DNA of 64,000 nt from Paraburkholderia aspalathi (GTDB lineage: Bacteria > Pseudomonadota > Gammaproteobacteria > Burkholderiales > Burkholderiaceae): assembly GCF_900116445.1 (NCBI RefSeq), contig NZ_FPBH01000005.1:1-64000 (forward strand), given 5' to 3'. Shown one piece after another: positions 55,076-63,852 of the stretch. The stretch's first letter is position 1. Each line of letters starts with the position of its first letter. The notes below the pieces were generated by a model. It was not told the DNA's origin and searched no databases. It was given only the letters and a program-made list of their open reading frames with translations. Made by a program: the position numbers and the translations under genes.

Positions 55076-56146
55076 TTACTTGATTTGGGCCTGCGTGTAG
55101 TAACCGCTGGTCACCAACTCCGACTGGTAATTGGCCTTGTCGACGAGGATTGGCTTCACGAGATAAGTCGGAACGATCTTCGTTCCGTTGTTGTAGCTCT
55201 TCGTGTCGTTGACAGGCACCTGCTTGCCGCTCAGCGCGTTGTCGACCATTTCGGCGGTCACGCCCGCAAGCTTGCGAGTGTCCTTGAACACGGTCGAGGT
55301 CTGGTCGCCGCGAACAATGTTCTTGACGTTCTGGATGTCTGCGTCCTGGCCAGTGACAACGGGCATGGTTTGCTGGGCCGAACCGTATCCGATGCCCTTA
55401 AGCGACGAGATAACGCCAACTGCGATTGCGTCATTGGGCGTCCAGACCGCGTCGAGGTGGTCCTTGCCGTAGAAAGCGCTCAGCAGGTTGTCCATCCGGG
55501 CCTGAGCCGTCGCGCCATCCCAATTGCGCGTCGCGACTTTATCGAAGGCAATCTGCTTGCTCCGAACCACGAATTTGCCGCTGTCAATGTACGGTTTGAT
55601 AACTGACATACCGCCCGCGTAGACCATATGGGCGTTGTTATCGTCCGATGAACCACCGAACACTTCGATGTTGAACGGGGTTTTGCTGCCGGCCTTCTGC
55701 CAAGCGCTGACGATGCTCTGCCCTTGAAGAACGCCCACGCCATAGTTGTCGAAGGTTGCGTAGTAGTCGACATCCTTGGTCTGGCTAATCAGACGGTCGT
55801 ACGAGATGACCTTGATGCCTTTCTTCTGCGCGAGCGCCAGAGCGTCAGAAAAGGTCTTGCCGTCGATCGGTGCGATGACCAGTGCTTTGACACCCTTCGC
55901 AAGCATGTTCTCGACCTGGTTCACCTGCGTCGGAACGTCGTAGTTTGCGTACTGCAGGTCGGCCGAATAGCCTTTCGCCTTCAGTGCATCGACCATGCTT
56001 TTACCATCGGTAATCCAGCGGGATTCCGTCTTGTCGGGCAGCGAAATGCCAATAACACCCTTATCCTGGGCGAAAGCAGCGCCAGACATGGCCGAGAAAG
56101 CTGCCGAAGCAGCCAGGATGACCGCGACACTCTTCAGAATTTTCAT
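55076..56146 (-). CDS. ChvE-like periplasmic sugar-binding protein
   Basis: 356 residues. A signal peptide ([20 protein letters not shown] to SGAAFA) precedes a mature protein very like Agrobacterium Chv[66 protein letters not shown] and the end [18 protein letters not shown]. ChvE-type proteins bind several aldoses and sugar acids. Its gene precedes the ATPase and permease genes, and the dehydrogenases upstream suggest a cyclitol or sugar ligand. Confidence 0.92.
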   Translation of the reverse strand: MKILKSVAVILAASAAFSAMSGAAFAQDKGVIGISLPDKTESRWITDGKSMVDALKAKGYSADLQYANYDVPTQVNQVENMLAKGVKALVIAPIDGKTFSDALALAQKKGIKVISYDRLISQTKDVDYYATFDNYGVGVLQGQSIVSAWQKAGSKTPFNIEVFGGSSDDNNAHMVYAGGMSVIKPYIDSGKFVVRSKQIAFDKVATRNWDGATAQARMDNLLSAFYGKDHLDAVWTPNDAIAVGVISSLKGIGYGSAQQTMPVVTGQDADIQNVKNIVRGDQTSTVFKDTRKLAGVTAEMVDNALSGKQVPVNDTKSYNNGTKIVPTYLVKPILVDKANYQSELVTSGYYTQAQIK

Positions 56147-56242
56147 GACTTCGTCTCCTATTTAGGAATGCGTATTTGTGTTGCCGGTTTATGAAGTACG
56201 GAATCCCAGGCCGACGCCCGAAGACGTCAGCCATTCAAACGC

Positions 56243-57331
56243 TCAACCGATAAAGACCTCTGCACCCGCTTCTTTGGACGAAGCAAACATGGCCTCGATG
56301 ACACGGCTAATGTTGTACGCCTGCGTAGCCGGCACAACCGACTGCGTGCCGTTGCGCAACGCGTCGAAGAACGCGTTCGACTCCCGGTCGAAGTACACCG
56401 GGTTGCCGATTTCGGCGATATCGGGCGAATACTCCGTCTTTTTTGTTGCCCAGATTTCCGGGAAGCTGGTCTCTTGCCACTCGGTCCAGCCCTCCGGATG
56501 GTCACCCTTGCCCGCGTCATAAATCTTGTAACTCGCGGGCAGCGAGCGGGAAGACATAATGCCTTCCGTTCCGTAGGCGGTGATGTCCCAGCTCTCGGTC
56601 CACGGCAGGACGTCCCACGACATGAAGTCGACCGTGACAATCTTGTCTTCGTAGTTCAGGACCGCGCCTGCTGCGTCTTCACGCGATTCGTCACCGTGGA
56701 AGTTCGGAAACTTCGTGATACGCGCGTTGACCGAGCGGGGCAAGCCGAAGTGCAGAAGGATGCGGTCCACCAGGTGACATCCAATAACGAATACCGCGCC
56801 GCCAATATCGCCTGGCTGGGTCATATGCGGCGTTCCGGCCTCGTCGTGCGAGCAGCCGCCGTGGGCGCGCACCTGAACGACTTTGCCGAGGCGTCCGCTC
56901 TTGAGTGCCGCCTGCATGGCATCGACCGATGGTGCGAAACGCCAGCAATAGCCGACTTGCACGAGTCCGCCGGTACGCTCCACAGCCTCGACGATGCGCT
57001 TGGCGTCGACGGAACTGCGGCCAGCAGGTTTCTCGCACAACACTGCCTTGCCCGCTTCGAGCGCTTCAATGGTCAGATCGGCCATCTTCTCGCTCTTGGA
57101 GTGGACGAGCACGACATGAACATTCTCGTCCGCCAGGATGTCTTCCTTCGAGCGCGCCTCAAGACCGAGCGCGTCGACGAACGGTGTGAGCAGCGGGCTT
57201 TTGTCCCACGCGCCGAGCATCTTTGCGTCGGTGCGACGCTGGATTGCCTTGACCCGCCCCGACGTATGGGGGTGAGTGATGCCAAGACATGCTACGCCGA
57301 GCGTTTCGTTGGGACCGATCTTTCGCGTCAT
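56243..57331 (-). CDS. Gfo/Idh/MocA-family oxidoreductase
   Basis: 362 residues. A Rossmann NAD domain with an altered dinucleotide motif (LGVACLGITHPHTSGRVKAI), VHVVLVHSKSEKMADLTIEALEAGKAVLCEKPAGRS with the catalytic-region EKP, then a C-terminal alpha/beta domain with GGAVFVIGCHLVDRIL in the DxxxH-like region. It oxidises or reduces a sugar or cyclitol hydroxyl. The inositol-dehydrogenase-like gene lies 24 bases upstream, so two related dehydrogenases work in one operon. Confidence 0.9.
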   Translation of the reverse strand: MTRKIGPNETLGVACLGITHPHTSGRVKAIQRRTDAKMLGAWDKSPLLTPFVDALGLEARSKEDILADENVHVVLVHSKSEKMADLTIEALEAGKAVLCEKPAGRSSVDAKRIVEAVERTGGLVQVGYCWRFAPSVDAMQAALKSGRLGKVVQVRAHGGCSHDEAGTPHMTQPGDIGGAVFVIGCHLVDRILLHFGLPRSVNARITKFPNFHGDESREDAAGAVLNYEDKIVTVDFMSWDVLPWTESWDITAYGTEGIMSSRSLPASYKIYDAGKGDHPEGWTEWQETSFPEIWATKKTEYSPDIAEIGNPVYFDRESNAFFDALRNGTQSVVPATQAYNISRVIEAMFASSKEAGAEVFIG

Positions 57332-57355
57332 GACTTATCTCCTCCAGATTTCCCG

Positions 57356-58348
57356 TTACACCTTGACGGTTTTGCCCGACAACGCCGACTCGAGCGCGCA
57401 GTCCGCCAGACGCAGCGCCTTCAGCCCATCCTGAACGGAGGTCGGCAAAGGCGAATTGGCGTTCAGTGCGTCGACGAAGGCTTCAAGTTCGGCCTTGTAT
57501 GCAGCCTCGTAGCGCTCGAGGAAGAAGTTGAGCAGCGGCTCGCGGACATCAGTCGCTTCCTTGGACCAGCGTCGAATCGTCGAAGGACGCAGATTTTCTT
57601 GCAGGAGCATTCCCTTCGAACCCGACACTTCCATGCGCTGGTCGTAGCCGTACACCGCTTCGCGACAGCAGTTGATGTGGCATTGCTTGCCCGAAGCTGT
57701 CCGCAACTGCACCATCACCGTATCGAAGTCAGTCAGCTTCTCAAGCGACTCGTCGACGAGACGGCTGGCCATGGCCATTACCTCGACCGGTTCTTCGCCG
57801 AGCAGCCAGCGAGCCATGTCCAGGTCGTGGATCACCATGTCGCGGAAGATGCCGCCTGAGTGTTCGACATAGTCACGCGGAGGCATGCCCGGGTCACGGC
57901 TCGAAATGATGACCTGGCGCACTTCGCCGACGTCGCCTGCGTCGATCGCTTTGCGGAAGGCTTGCGATGTCGGGTCGAAACGTCGATTGAACGCGAGCAT
58001 GACGCGACCGCCCAGTCGCTCGACTTCGTTTGCCGCGGCTAGCGACTTCTCCATGTCGAGGTCGATAGGCTTCTCGCACAGAACAGCCTTGCCGCGCTTG
58101 ACGGCTTCGAGCATGAACGTGATGTGCGTATCCGTCGGCGTACCGATGACCACTGCGTCGATGTCGTTGCGCTCGAGGACGGCTGCCGCGTCCGTCGAGG
58201 CCTCGCAGCCCAAACGGCTAGCCAGCGACTTAGCCGCACTTTCAACGGGGTCTGCCACCACGACCAGTTTTGCGTTCGGGCTCGCGGCGACGTTGCCGGC
58301 GTGAATGCGACCAATGCGGCCGGCGCCGAGTACGGCGATTCGAATCAT
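57356..58348 (-). CDS. inositol 2-dehydrogenase-like Gfo/Idh/MocA oxidoreductase
   Basis: 330 residues. NAD loop VLGAGRIGRIHAGNVAA, then VIGTPTDTHITFMLEAVKRGKAVLCEKPIDL with the EKP Lys, and GGIFRDMVIHDLDMARWLLGEEP with the Asp and His catalytic pair (D-x3-H type). Sequence order and length match IolG. It would convert myo-inositol or a related cyclitol to an inosose. The TIM-barrel gene is 41 bases upstream. Confidence 0.9.
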   Translation of the reverse strand: MIRIAVLGAGRIGRIHAGNVAASPNAKLVVVADPVESAAKSLASRLGCEASTDAAAVLERNDIDAVVIGTPTDTHITFMLEAVKRGKAVLCEKPIDLDMEKSLAAANEVERLGGRVMLAFNRRFDPTSQAFRKAIDAGDVGEVRQVIISSRDPGMPPRDYVEHSGGIFRDMVIHDLDMARWLLGEEPVEVMAMASRLVDESLEKLTDFDTVMVQLRTASGKQCHINCCREAVYGYDQRMEVSGSKGMLLQENLRPSTIRRWSKEATDVREPLLNFFLERYEAAYKAELEAFVDALNANSPLPTSVQDGLKALRLADCALESALSGKTVKV

Positions 58349-58389
58349 GTGAGTCTCCAGAAATACGTTGTCGGTTAAGGTCGAAAGCT

Positions 58390-59268
58390 TCAGGCGGAAG
58401 TCGCGGCTTTTGCCGAGAACTGGGCGATGGTGGTGTCGTAAGCGCGCTTTGCCATCTCGTCGAGCGGAAATTTCCGGTGCACCTCGGAGATGAGTTCCAC
58501 GCCGTAGTACGGCAGCGTGCAGCCTGCTTGTTCAAGGGCATCGACGAAGGCGGGGCAGTCACCTGCACCTTCGCCACAAAGCTGGCGGTTAAAGGTCGAG
58601 TCGTCGAACAACGATCCCTTGACCTGCGCGCCGACGTCATCCATCTCCACGCCCTTGATGAAGCGCGCGGGGATCTGGGCGACTTCGCTATAGGGGCTAC
58701 CGCCGCGTGCGACGTGCCAGTGGTCAACCATCAGGCCGCCATTGGGTTGGTTTGCGCCTTGAGCAACCTGCAGCGCTTCCGCGATGTTTCGAATGGGAGA
58801 GAAAGGCATGAACTCGATTGCAACCGTGGCGTCAACCATCGCCACGTCCTGGCAAAGCTTCCCGAATTCGTCGGTCATGCGGGGGAAGTCGGCCGGATTC
58901 TTGTCGAACGGACTCGCGCCGATTTTCAGATTGCGCATGCCCAGTTCGCCGCCCAGTTCGATGAAACGGCGACGGCAATCGTCCGACTTGGCACGCACCT
59001 CGCCGTCGAAGTACCAGTCCATGAGGATCTCGAGCTCGAAGTACTTCATACCCGTGTCGTCCAGAATCTTCTTGACGCCGGACACGCCGTACTTCCCGAT
59101 GCTGTACTCGAGATCATCGAGAATGAGGCCGATACCGCTCCAGCCGGCACGCGAAGCTGCTTCGCAGCGATCGCGCAGCGGGAACGGGCTGATTTCGTTC
59201 GGTGCACACGGATAGACGTCGCCAGCGAGTGTCCAGTACGCAGCCAGCAGTTCTTTCTTCGCGCTCAT
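58390..59268 (-). CDS. xylose isomerase-like TIM-barrel protein (IolE/MocC-like family)
   Basis: 292 residues from the ATG at 59268; the frame is open to 59547 but the extra part overlaps the dioxygenase gene. AP-endonuclease-2-type TIM barrel with metal ligands visible as Glu in VAIEFMPFSPIRN, Asp and His in LMVDHWHVARGG, Glu in IKGVEMDDVG and Glu in YYGVELISE. Family members isomerise, epimerise or dehydrate keto-sugars and inososes. Located between the inositol-dehydrogenase-like and dioxygenase genes, so dehydration of a keto-cyclitol is an attractive role. Confidence 0.88.
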   Translation of the reverse strand: MSAKKELLAAYWTLAGDVYPCAPNEISPFPLRDRCEAASRAGWSGIGLILDDLEYSIGKYGVSGVKKILDDTGMKYFELEILMDWYFDGEVRAKSDDCRRRFIELGGELGMRNLKIGASPFDKNPADFPRMTDEFGKLCQDVAMVDATVAIEFMPFSPIRNIAEALQVAQGANQPNGGLMVDHWHVARGGSPYSEVAQIPARFIKGVEMDDVGAQVKGSLFDDSTFNRQLCGEGAGDCPAFVDALEQAGCTLPYYGVELISEVHRKFPLDEMAKRAYDTTIAQFSAKAATSA

Positions 59269-59335
59269 AGGTAGTACTCCTGTATCTCTCAATGTCATCA
59301 GTTTTTTTGGCGGCACGCTCCCGCGCACCAAACGA

Positions 59336-60256
59336 TTACGGGATTGCCCGCGTGGGCTTTGTGGACGTCGCGAGGGTGAAGTCCCACGACACAGACCAAA
59401 ACGGCGATAAGACCCCGACGCGTTTAGCAGCTTCCGCGTCGTCAATCTTGTTGAATTCAGCGATGAGTTCACGCTTGACGCCGAAGACCGCGTCTTCGGG
59501 GAGATACGGACAGTCGGGCGTAAAAATGTGAGTGATGACCGGGTCAAAGCCAGGCGCGGTCACGATGAAGTGCAGATGAGCGGCTCGGTTAGGGTGTCGG
59601 CCTATTGCGGCGAGGAGCTTGCCAACCGGACCGTCCGAAGGAATCGGATAGTGACGCGGCTTGACAGACTTGAACCAATAGCGGCCCTCAGCATCCGACG
59701 TAAAAACGCCGCGAAGATTTGAGTCAGGCTGAATGCCTTTCTGCTGCACGTCATAGAAGCCGTCGTCGTTGGTCTGCCACACCTCGAGCTTCGCGTCAGG
59801 AATCGGGTTTCCATTGATATCGGCAACCCGGCCTTCAACAACCATGAGCTCGCCCTTTCCGTCCAGGCAGATGTTCGCGCCGTTCGGATATTCAGGTGCG
59901 TTGGCGACGTAGAAGGGACCCAGAATCGTGTTCGGCGTAGCACCGCTCGGACGACGATGATTGATTGCATCAACGAGCATCGAGACGCCCAGAACGTCGG
60001 AGAGCAGGATGTACTCTTGCCGCCAGTCCGTGCACATTTGACCCGTCTCGGTCAGGAAGCGAATGGCGGTGAACCATTCCTCATGCGTCGGCTCAATTTC
60101 CTTGACCGCAGCATGAAGATGCTTGACCAGAACGGACATCACCTGACGCAGGCGAGCGTCGGCATCTTCGCTCATACGGGCGTTGACGACTTCGGCCGAG
60201 CGAGCCTCATCGAAATAAGGCGATGCGGGCGGAACTGCAGAGGTTGCGCTTTGCAT
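59336..60256 (-). CDS. intradiol ring-cleavage dioxygenase, hydroxyquinol 1,2-dioxygenase type
   Basis: 306 residues; GGAG precedes the ATG. An N-terminal helical dimerisation domain (LTETGQMCTDWRQEYILLSDVLG) is followed by the catalytic beta domain. Fe(III) ligands are Tyr168 (GFYDV), Tyr203 (RHYPIPSDGPVG), His227 and His229 (AHLHF). The string LEVWQTNDDGFYDVQQKGIQ is characteristic of hydroxyquinol rather than catechol enzymes. It opens 1,2,4-trihydroxybenzene to maleylacetate, the substrate of the reductase at 50709-51770 in the same cluster. Confidence 0.91.
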   Translation of the reverse strand: MQSATSAVPPASPYFDEARSAEVVNARMSEDADARLRQVMSVLVKHLHAAVKEIEPTHEEWFTAIRFLTETGQMCTDWRQEYILLSDVLGVSMLVDAINHRRPSGATPNTILGPFYVANAPEYPNGANICLDGKGELMVVEGRVADINGNPIPDAKLEVWQTNDDGFYDVQQKGIQPDSNLRGVFTSDAEGRYWFKSVKPRHYPIPSDGPVGKLLAAIGRHPNRAAHLHFIVTAPGFDPVITHIFTPDCPYLPEDAVFGVKRELIAEFNKIDDAEAAKRVGVLSPFWSVSWDFTLATSTKPTRAIP

Positions 60257-60387
60257 TGCGTGTCTCCATCAATCTCTTCTGTAGCTTTGAGACGAGTCTA
60301 TATTCGTCGTGACTGGCAAAACAGAGCTAGAAAGGGAAAGTCTTTCGCGCTGAGTGGGAAGAAACCCCAAATGCGATGAGCGCAAGC

Positions 60388-61302
60388 TCACGCTGTCCAA
60401 TGACGTTCGTATTCGTTCTGGTGGAACCGCGCCACAAGCGCGTCAATGAACAGTCGCACCTTTACAGGTAGGTGGGAGCGAGTCTGAAACGCGATGTTCA
60501 TCGTCAGGCGGGGAAGGTCCCAGTCGTCGAGCACCGGGACAAGTCGGCCTGCTTCGAGATCGTCGTAGATGATGTATTTGGGCTGCACCAGAATGCCCAT
60601 GCCGTCTAGCGCGGCGATGCGCAATATTTGGCCGTCATTCGACTCCACTAACGGCTTCACTTTGACCACGACGTTCTCGCCACCACGTGTGAAAGAAAGC
60701 TCGCGTGGATTGTCGGCGAGTTGATAGTTCAGCAGTCTGTGCTTCGCGAGCTCCGCCGGGAAGCGAGGGCGTCCGTTCGCCTCGATGTAGCCGGGCGATG
60801 CGGCCAATATGCGGCGTGTCGAAGCCAGTCTTCTAATGGTTATGTTGCTATCTGGCTCAAGGACTTTCGTACGAATCGCGACGTCGATGCCGTTCTCGAT
60901 GATGTCGCAGTAACGGTTAGCCGCTACCACGTCCACTGTAATGTCGGGGTAGCGCGCCGTGAAATCAGGAAGCATCGGCGCGATGTGAAGCATGCAGAAC
61001 GATAACGAGGCGGTGACGCGAAGGATCCCGCTTGGCCGCACAACCGCTTCCTTGGTGACAGCCTCTGCTTCGCCAAGATCGGCGAGGATGGATTTGCAAC
61101 GTCGATGAAACTCGGCGCCCGCCTCAGTCAGGTAAAGGTTGCGAGTCGTCCTGCGCACCAGTTGGACGCCAAGTCTCGCCTCCAACGAAATCAAATACCG
61201 ACTTGCGGCCGAGATGGAAAGCTCGACAGCTTCCGCAGCACGGCTGATGCTGCCCGTCTCGGCCACCTCGACGAATAGTTGTAGTTCCTTGAACTGATCC
61301 AT
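60388..61302 (-). CDS. LysR-family regulator, LrhA/DmlR-like
   Basis: 304 residues. The HTH reads FKELQLFVEVAETGSISRAA then VELSISAASRYLISLEARLG, followed by RTTRNLYLTEAGAEFHRRC. The effector domain starts GILRVTASLSFCMLHIAP. It lies 131 bases upstream of the dioxygenase gene in the same orientation and is probably its activator. It shares the cluster with a LacI regulator, so control of the aromatic and sugar parts may be separate. Confidence 0.9.
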   Translation of the reverse strand: MDQFKELQLFVEVAETGSISRAAEAVELSISAASRYLISLEARLGVQLVRRTTRNLYLTEAGAEFHRRCKSILADLGEAEAVTKEAVVRPSGILRVTASLSFCMLHIAPMLPDFTARYPDITVDVVAANRYCDIIENGIDVAIRTKVLEPDSNITIRRLASTRRILAASPGYIEANGRPRFPAELAKHRLLNYQLADNPRELSFTRGGENVVVKVKPLVESNDGQILRIAALDGMGILVQPKYIIYDDLEAGRLVPVLDDWDLPRLTMNIAFQTRSHLPVKVRLFIDALVARFHQNEYERHWTA

Positions 61303-61431
61303 GCCCTTGCACCATTACGCCTCGTTCGCCCACATCCGAGCCGGATACGGGAGCACGCGCGACTTCGCTGAGTCATTTCGTGTGTCGCGTCGGCATCATG
61401 ATAGTGCTGTAGCTCTATCTTTTAGTCACAA

Positions 61432-61453
61432 AAACACATCAATAATCTATCAG
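61432..61453. promoter_or_regulatory. operator-like repeat, copy 1
   Basis: AAACACATCAA, four variable bases, then CTATCA. The same arrangement occurs at 62710-62731, with 19 of 22 bases equal. This copy overlaps the stop of the PhyH gene and is about 130 bases upstream of the LysR start. Confidence 0.4.
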
Positions 61454-62653
61454 TTCAGTGGATTCGCCATGCCCTTGACGCCAGGCATGCTTCGCGAGGG
61501 CTCGCGCAAACTCGACCGGCCCCCAGTCCTCCCGAAGCGCTCGGAGCATCATCTGGCCTTGGCTCTCCGGCGCGAGTCCCCCGGCGGGCGGATCCCTGTC
61601 AAGGTTTGTCGGGAACGCATAGCCTTCGGCGCACGAGGCAATGACTGAAAGGACCTCGAGCCCGCTTATCTTGCCGGTCTTAAATCTGTCCCGAAGGACT
61701 GGGTAGAGAGTCTCGGACATGCGCGTTCGATCCACGGCTTCCATCGCCCGACCATAAGCCGACGAGATTTGAAGCAGGTTTGCCATGCGCTGAACGTGGC
61801 TCGTTCGATTCGACCCGGCTGCGTGAAATAGCGCCGGATTGAAGAAGATGGCATCGCCCTTGGCAAGCGGCACCTGAACGAAGTTGTTCTCGAAATACTC
61901 GCGGAAATCAGATCTACGCCAAGCCACATAGCCTTGAGCGTATCGCTGCGAGTAAGGCAGGAGTTTGGTCGGACCGCTCTCAACTGGCATGTCGCTGTGC
62001 GCAACAGCCCCTTGCAGCGTGAGAAAAGGCGACATCCTATGCACGTGCGCTGGAAAAGACGCCGCCATCTCAGCCGTCTGGAAGCCCAGATGGTAGTCAC
62101 GATGGGCTTGCTGTGCCTCGCCGCCGGGTCTGACAACATTGACCTGCGACGTAACCTGAAAGCACGGGCCAAGCCATGCCTCGGCGGCCGCCGGCAGCCA
62201 AGGGTTCGAAAAGTATCTGGCGAAGACATCAGGTGCCGCAAGGCAGAGTTTTTCCTGTGCGTTCCAGATACGATCGTTTGCGCCTGCTTTCGCGAAATGG
62301 TCAGCCTTCGAGCCCGATTTCTTCTCGGCTTCAATAATCGATTCGAAGATGGCCGTCGCCTCATCCACGCACCCGGTGTCGTCAAAAGCGCGCTTGAGCA
62401 CAAAGACGCCCGCTCCATCTCGCAGGACTTCGGCCCACTCCGACAGTAGCTGAAGCCTTTCCGTTTCAGACGAGCGCACTTCTTCCAGCTCACGGCATTC
62501 GTATACAGGAATCGCTTGAACCGACTTTGTCGCGTAGCGTAGCCCGCGCTCCCCTGTCGCGTTGAGCGCTCTCACGAAATCGCTCAAGCTGCAGTCGCTT
62601 TCGCGATACCAGTTGGTTCGCTCAGCGCGATAGTCTCCGCGTCGGTCGTCCAT
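61439..62653 (-). CDS. phytanoyl-CoA dioxygenase (PhyH)-family Fe(II)/2-oxoglutarate oxygenase
   Basis: 404 residues. The iron triad is His184 and Asp186 in QAHRDYHLGF and His277 in NPALFHAAGSNRTSH, with an Arg at 283 or 289 for 2-oxoglutarate. The N-terminal 100 residues form an extra helical part. PhyH-family enzymes hydroxylate or demethylate small molecules. Divergent from the LacI gene and upstream of the dioxygenase cluster on the same strand, it may carry out an early hydroxylation or demethylation of the imported compound. Confidence 0.88.
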   Translation of the reverse strand: MDDRRGDYRAERTNWYRESDCSLSDFVRALNATGERGLRYATKSVQAIPVYECRELEEVRSSETERLQLLSEWAEVLRDGAGVFVLKRAFDDTGCVDEATAIFESIIEAEKKSGSKADHFAKAGANDRIWNAQEKLCLAAPDVFARYFSNPWLPAAAEAWLGPCFQVTSQVNVVRPGGEAQQAHRDYHLGFQTAEMAASFPAHVHRMSPFLTLQGAVAHSDMPVESGPTKLLPYSQRYAQGYVAWRRSDFREYFENNFVQVPLAKGDAIFFNPALFHAAGSNRTSHVQRMANLLQISSAYGRAMEAVDRTRMSETLYPVLRDRFKTGKISGLEVLSVIASCAEGYAFPTNLDRDPPAGGLAPESQGQMMLRALREDWGPVEFARALAKHAWRQGHGESTELIDY

Positions 62654-62709
62654 ACGTGCCTCCTATATTCGATGTAGGATAGCTCGCAAAGCACAGATCG
62701 AATTATCAG

Positions 62710-62731
62710 AAACACATCAAAAAACTATCAA
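62710..62731. promoter_or_regulatory. operator-like repeat, copy 2, between PhyH and LacI genes
   Basis: Second copy of the AAACACATCAA-N4-CTATCA word, in the 93-base gap between divergent PhyH and LacI starts, 15 bases before the LacI start codon. It lies where a repressor could act on both promoters. Confidence 0.45.
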
Positions 62732-62746
62732 CGATGGAGGGTCGGA

Positions 62747-63790
62747 TTGGCTCACCGCTTCTTGATCAAGGAAATTGCCCTTCAGGCAGGGCTTGGAGTG
62801 GCAACTGTTGATAGGGTGCTGAACGGACGCGCGAACGTCCGGGAGCACACTCGCAATCGGGTTGAGCAGGCGATAAAAGAACTTGAGAAACAGGAGCTAA
62901 ACCTGGCGACCACGGGGCGCAAGCTCATGGTCGACGTGGTAGTGGAAGCACCAGCGCGGTTCAGCGACGAGATAAAGAATGCGCTCGAAGCGGAACTCGC
63001 GTTGATGCACCCGGCGGTTGTTCGTCCGCGCTTCCTGTTGCGGGAGACGATGACGACGCCCGAAGTCGTGGATGCTCTTCGATCTATCGCCCGCAGAGGC
63101 AGCCATGGTGTTTTTCTGAAAGCCCGCGACGTTCCCGAGATTGCCGAGGTGGTCCGCGAACTCCAGCATCACGGCATTCCCGTCGTCACCGTCTTCACCG
63201 ACATACCGCTGTCGGGACGCATCGCCTACGCCGGACTCGACAATCGCGTCGCTGGGGCCACGGCGGCCTACCTTCTGGGCCTTTTGCTGGGCCCCCAGGC
63301 GGCTAATGTGTTGATAACGATGAGCGACGAGCATTTTCGGGGCGAGGAGGAGCGCGAGATAAGCTTTCGTCGAGCATTGCGCAAGCATCACCCCCAACTC
63401 AGGCTGATTGATGCAAGCGGCGGACACGGCCTTGATTTGCCGACTGAAGAGCGAGTCCGAAGCGTTCTCAACGATGGTACTTGTATCGCTGCCGTGTACT
63501 CCATGGGCGGGGGTAATGTCGCGATTCTTCGCGCGCTGGAAGCGCAGCAGCAAGCTCCGGTCTGCTTCATCGGCCACGATCTGGACAAGGATAATGTGCA
63601 GCTTCTACGCACTGGAAGGATTCAGGCCATCCTGCATCATGATCTCCGACAGGACATGCGCTCCGCGTGTCATCACGTCATGCACTTCCACAAGCTCCTG
63701 CCAGCATCCTCTGTCGCGTCATCTTCTTCGGTCGTGGTCGTGACGCCAGAAAACATTCCGGACCACATCGCCAGTCGTTTCCGCGATTGA
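62747..63790 (+). CDS. LacI-family transcriptional repressor
   Basis: 347 residues from a TTG at 62747 that has GGAGG seven bases upstream, a rare but well supported start. The LacI HTH is FLIKEIALQAGLGVATVDRVLNGRANVREHTRNRV, then a type I periplasmic-binding-like sugar sensor (GRIAYAGLDNRVAGATAAYLLG and CFIGHDLDKDNVQLL). This subclass (AglR/inositol-like) usually responds to sugars or cyclitols, which agrees with the ChvE-like transporter and inositol-dehydrogenase-like genes it faces. Confidence 0.91.
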   Translation: MAHRFLIKEIALQAGLGVATVDRVLNGRANVREHTRNRVEQAIKELEKQELNLATTGRKLMVDVVVEAPARFSDEIKNALEAELALMHPAVVRPRFLLRETMTTPEVVDALRSIARRGSHGVFLKARDVPEIAEVVRELQHHGIPVVTVFTDIPLSGRIAYAGLDNRVAGATAAYLLGLLLGPQAANVLITMSDEHFRGEEEREISFRRALRKHHPQLRLIDASGGHGLDLPTEERVRSVLNDGTCIAAVYSMGGGNVAILRALEAQQQAPVCFIGHDLDKDNVQLLRTGRIQAILHHDLRQDMRSACHHVMHFHKLLPASSVASSSSVVVVTPENIPDHIASRFRD

Positions 63791-63812
63791 ATCGACCACT
63801 CGTGTTCCTGAT

Positions 63813-63842
63813 AGGTCCGGGAATCAATCGTCACCCGGACCT
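63813..63842. terminator. hairpin between convergent LacI and porin genes
   Basis: Perfect nine-base arms AGGTCCGGG (63813-63821) and CCCGGACCT (63834-63842) with a 12-base loop, placed between two converging stops. Probably a bidirectional transcription end, although no T-run is visible. Confidence 0.55.
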
Positions 63843-63852
63843 CTCGACAGCA

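Noticed and set aside
56474-57859. 461-codon plus-strand ORF opposite the two Gfo/Idh genes
   Set aside because: Antisense to two clear dehydrogenases; the product has no recognisable domain.
58270-59274. 334-codon plus-strand ORF opposite the TIM-barrel gene
   Set aside because: Antisense shadow; the minus-strand gene has conserved metal ligands and operon context.
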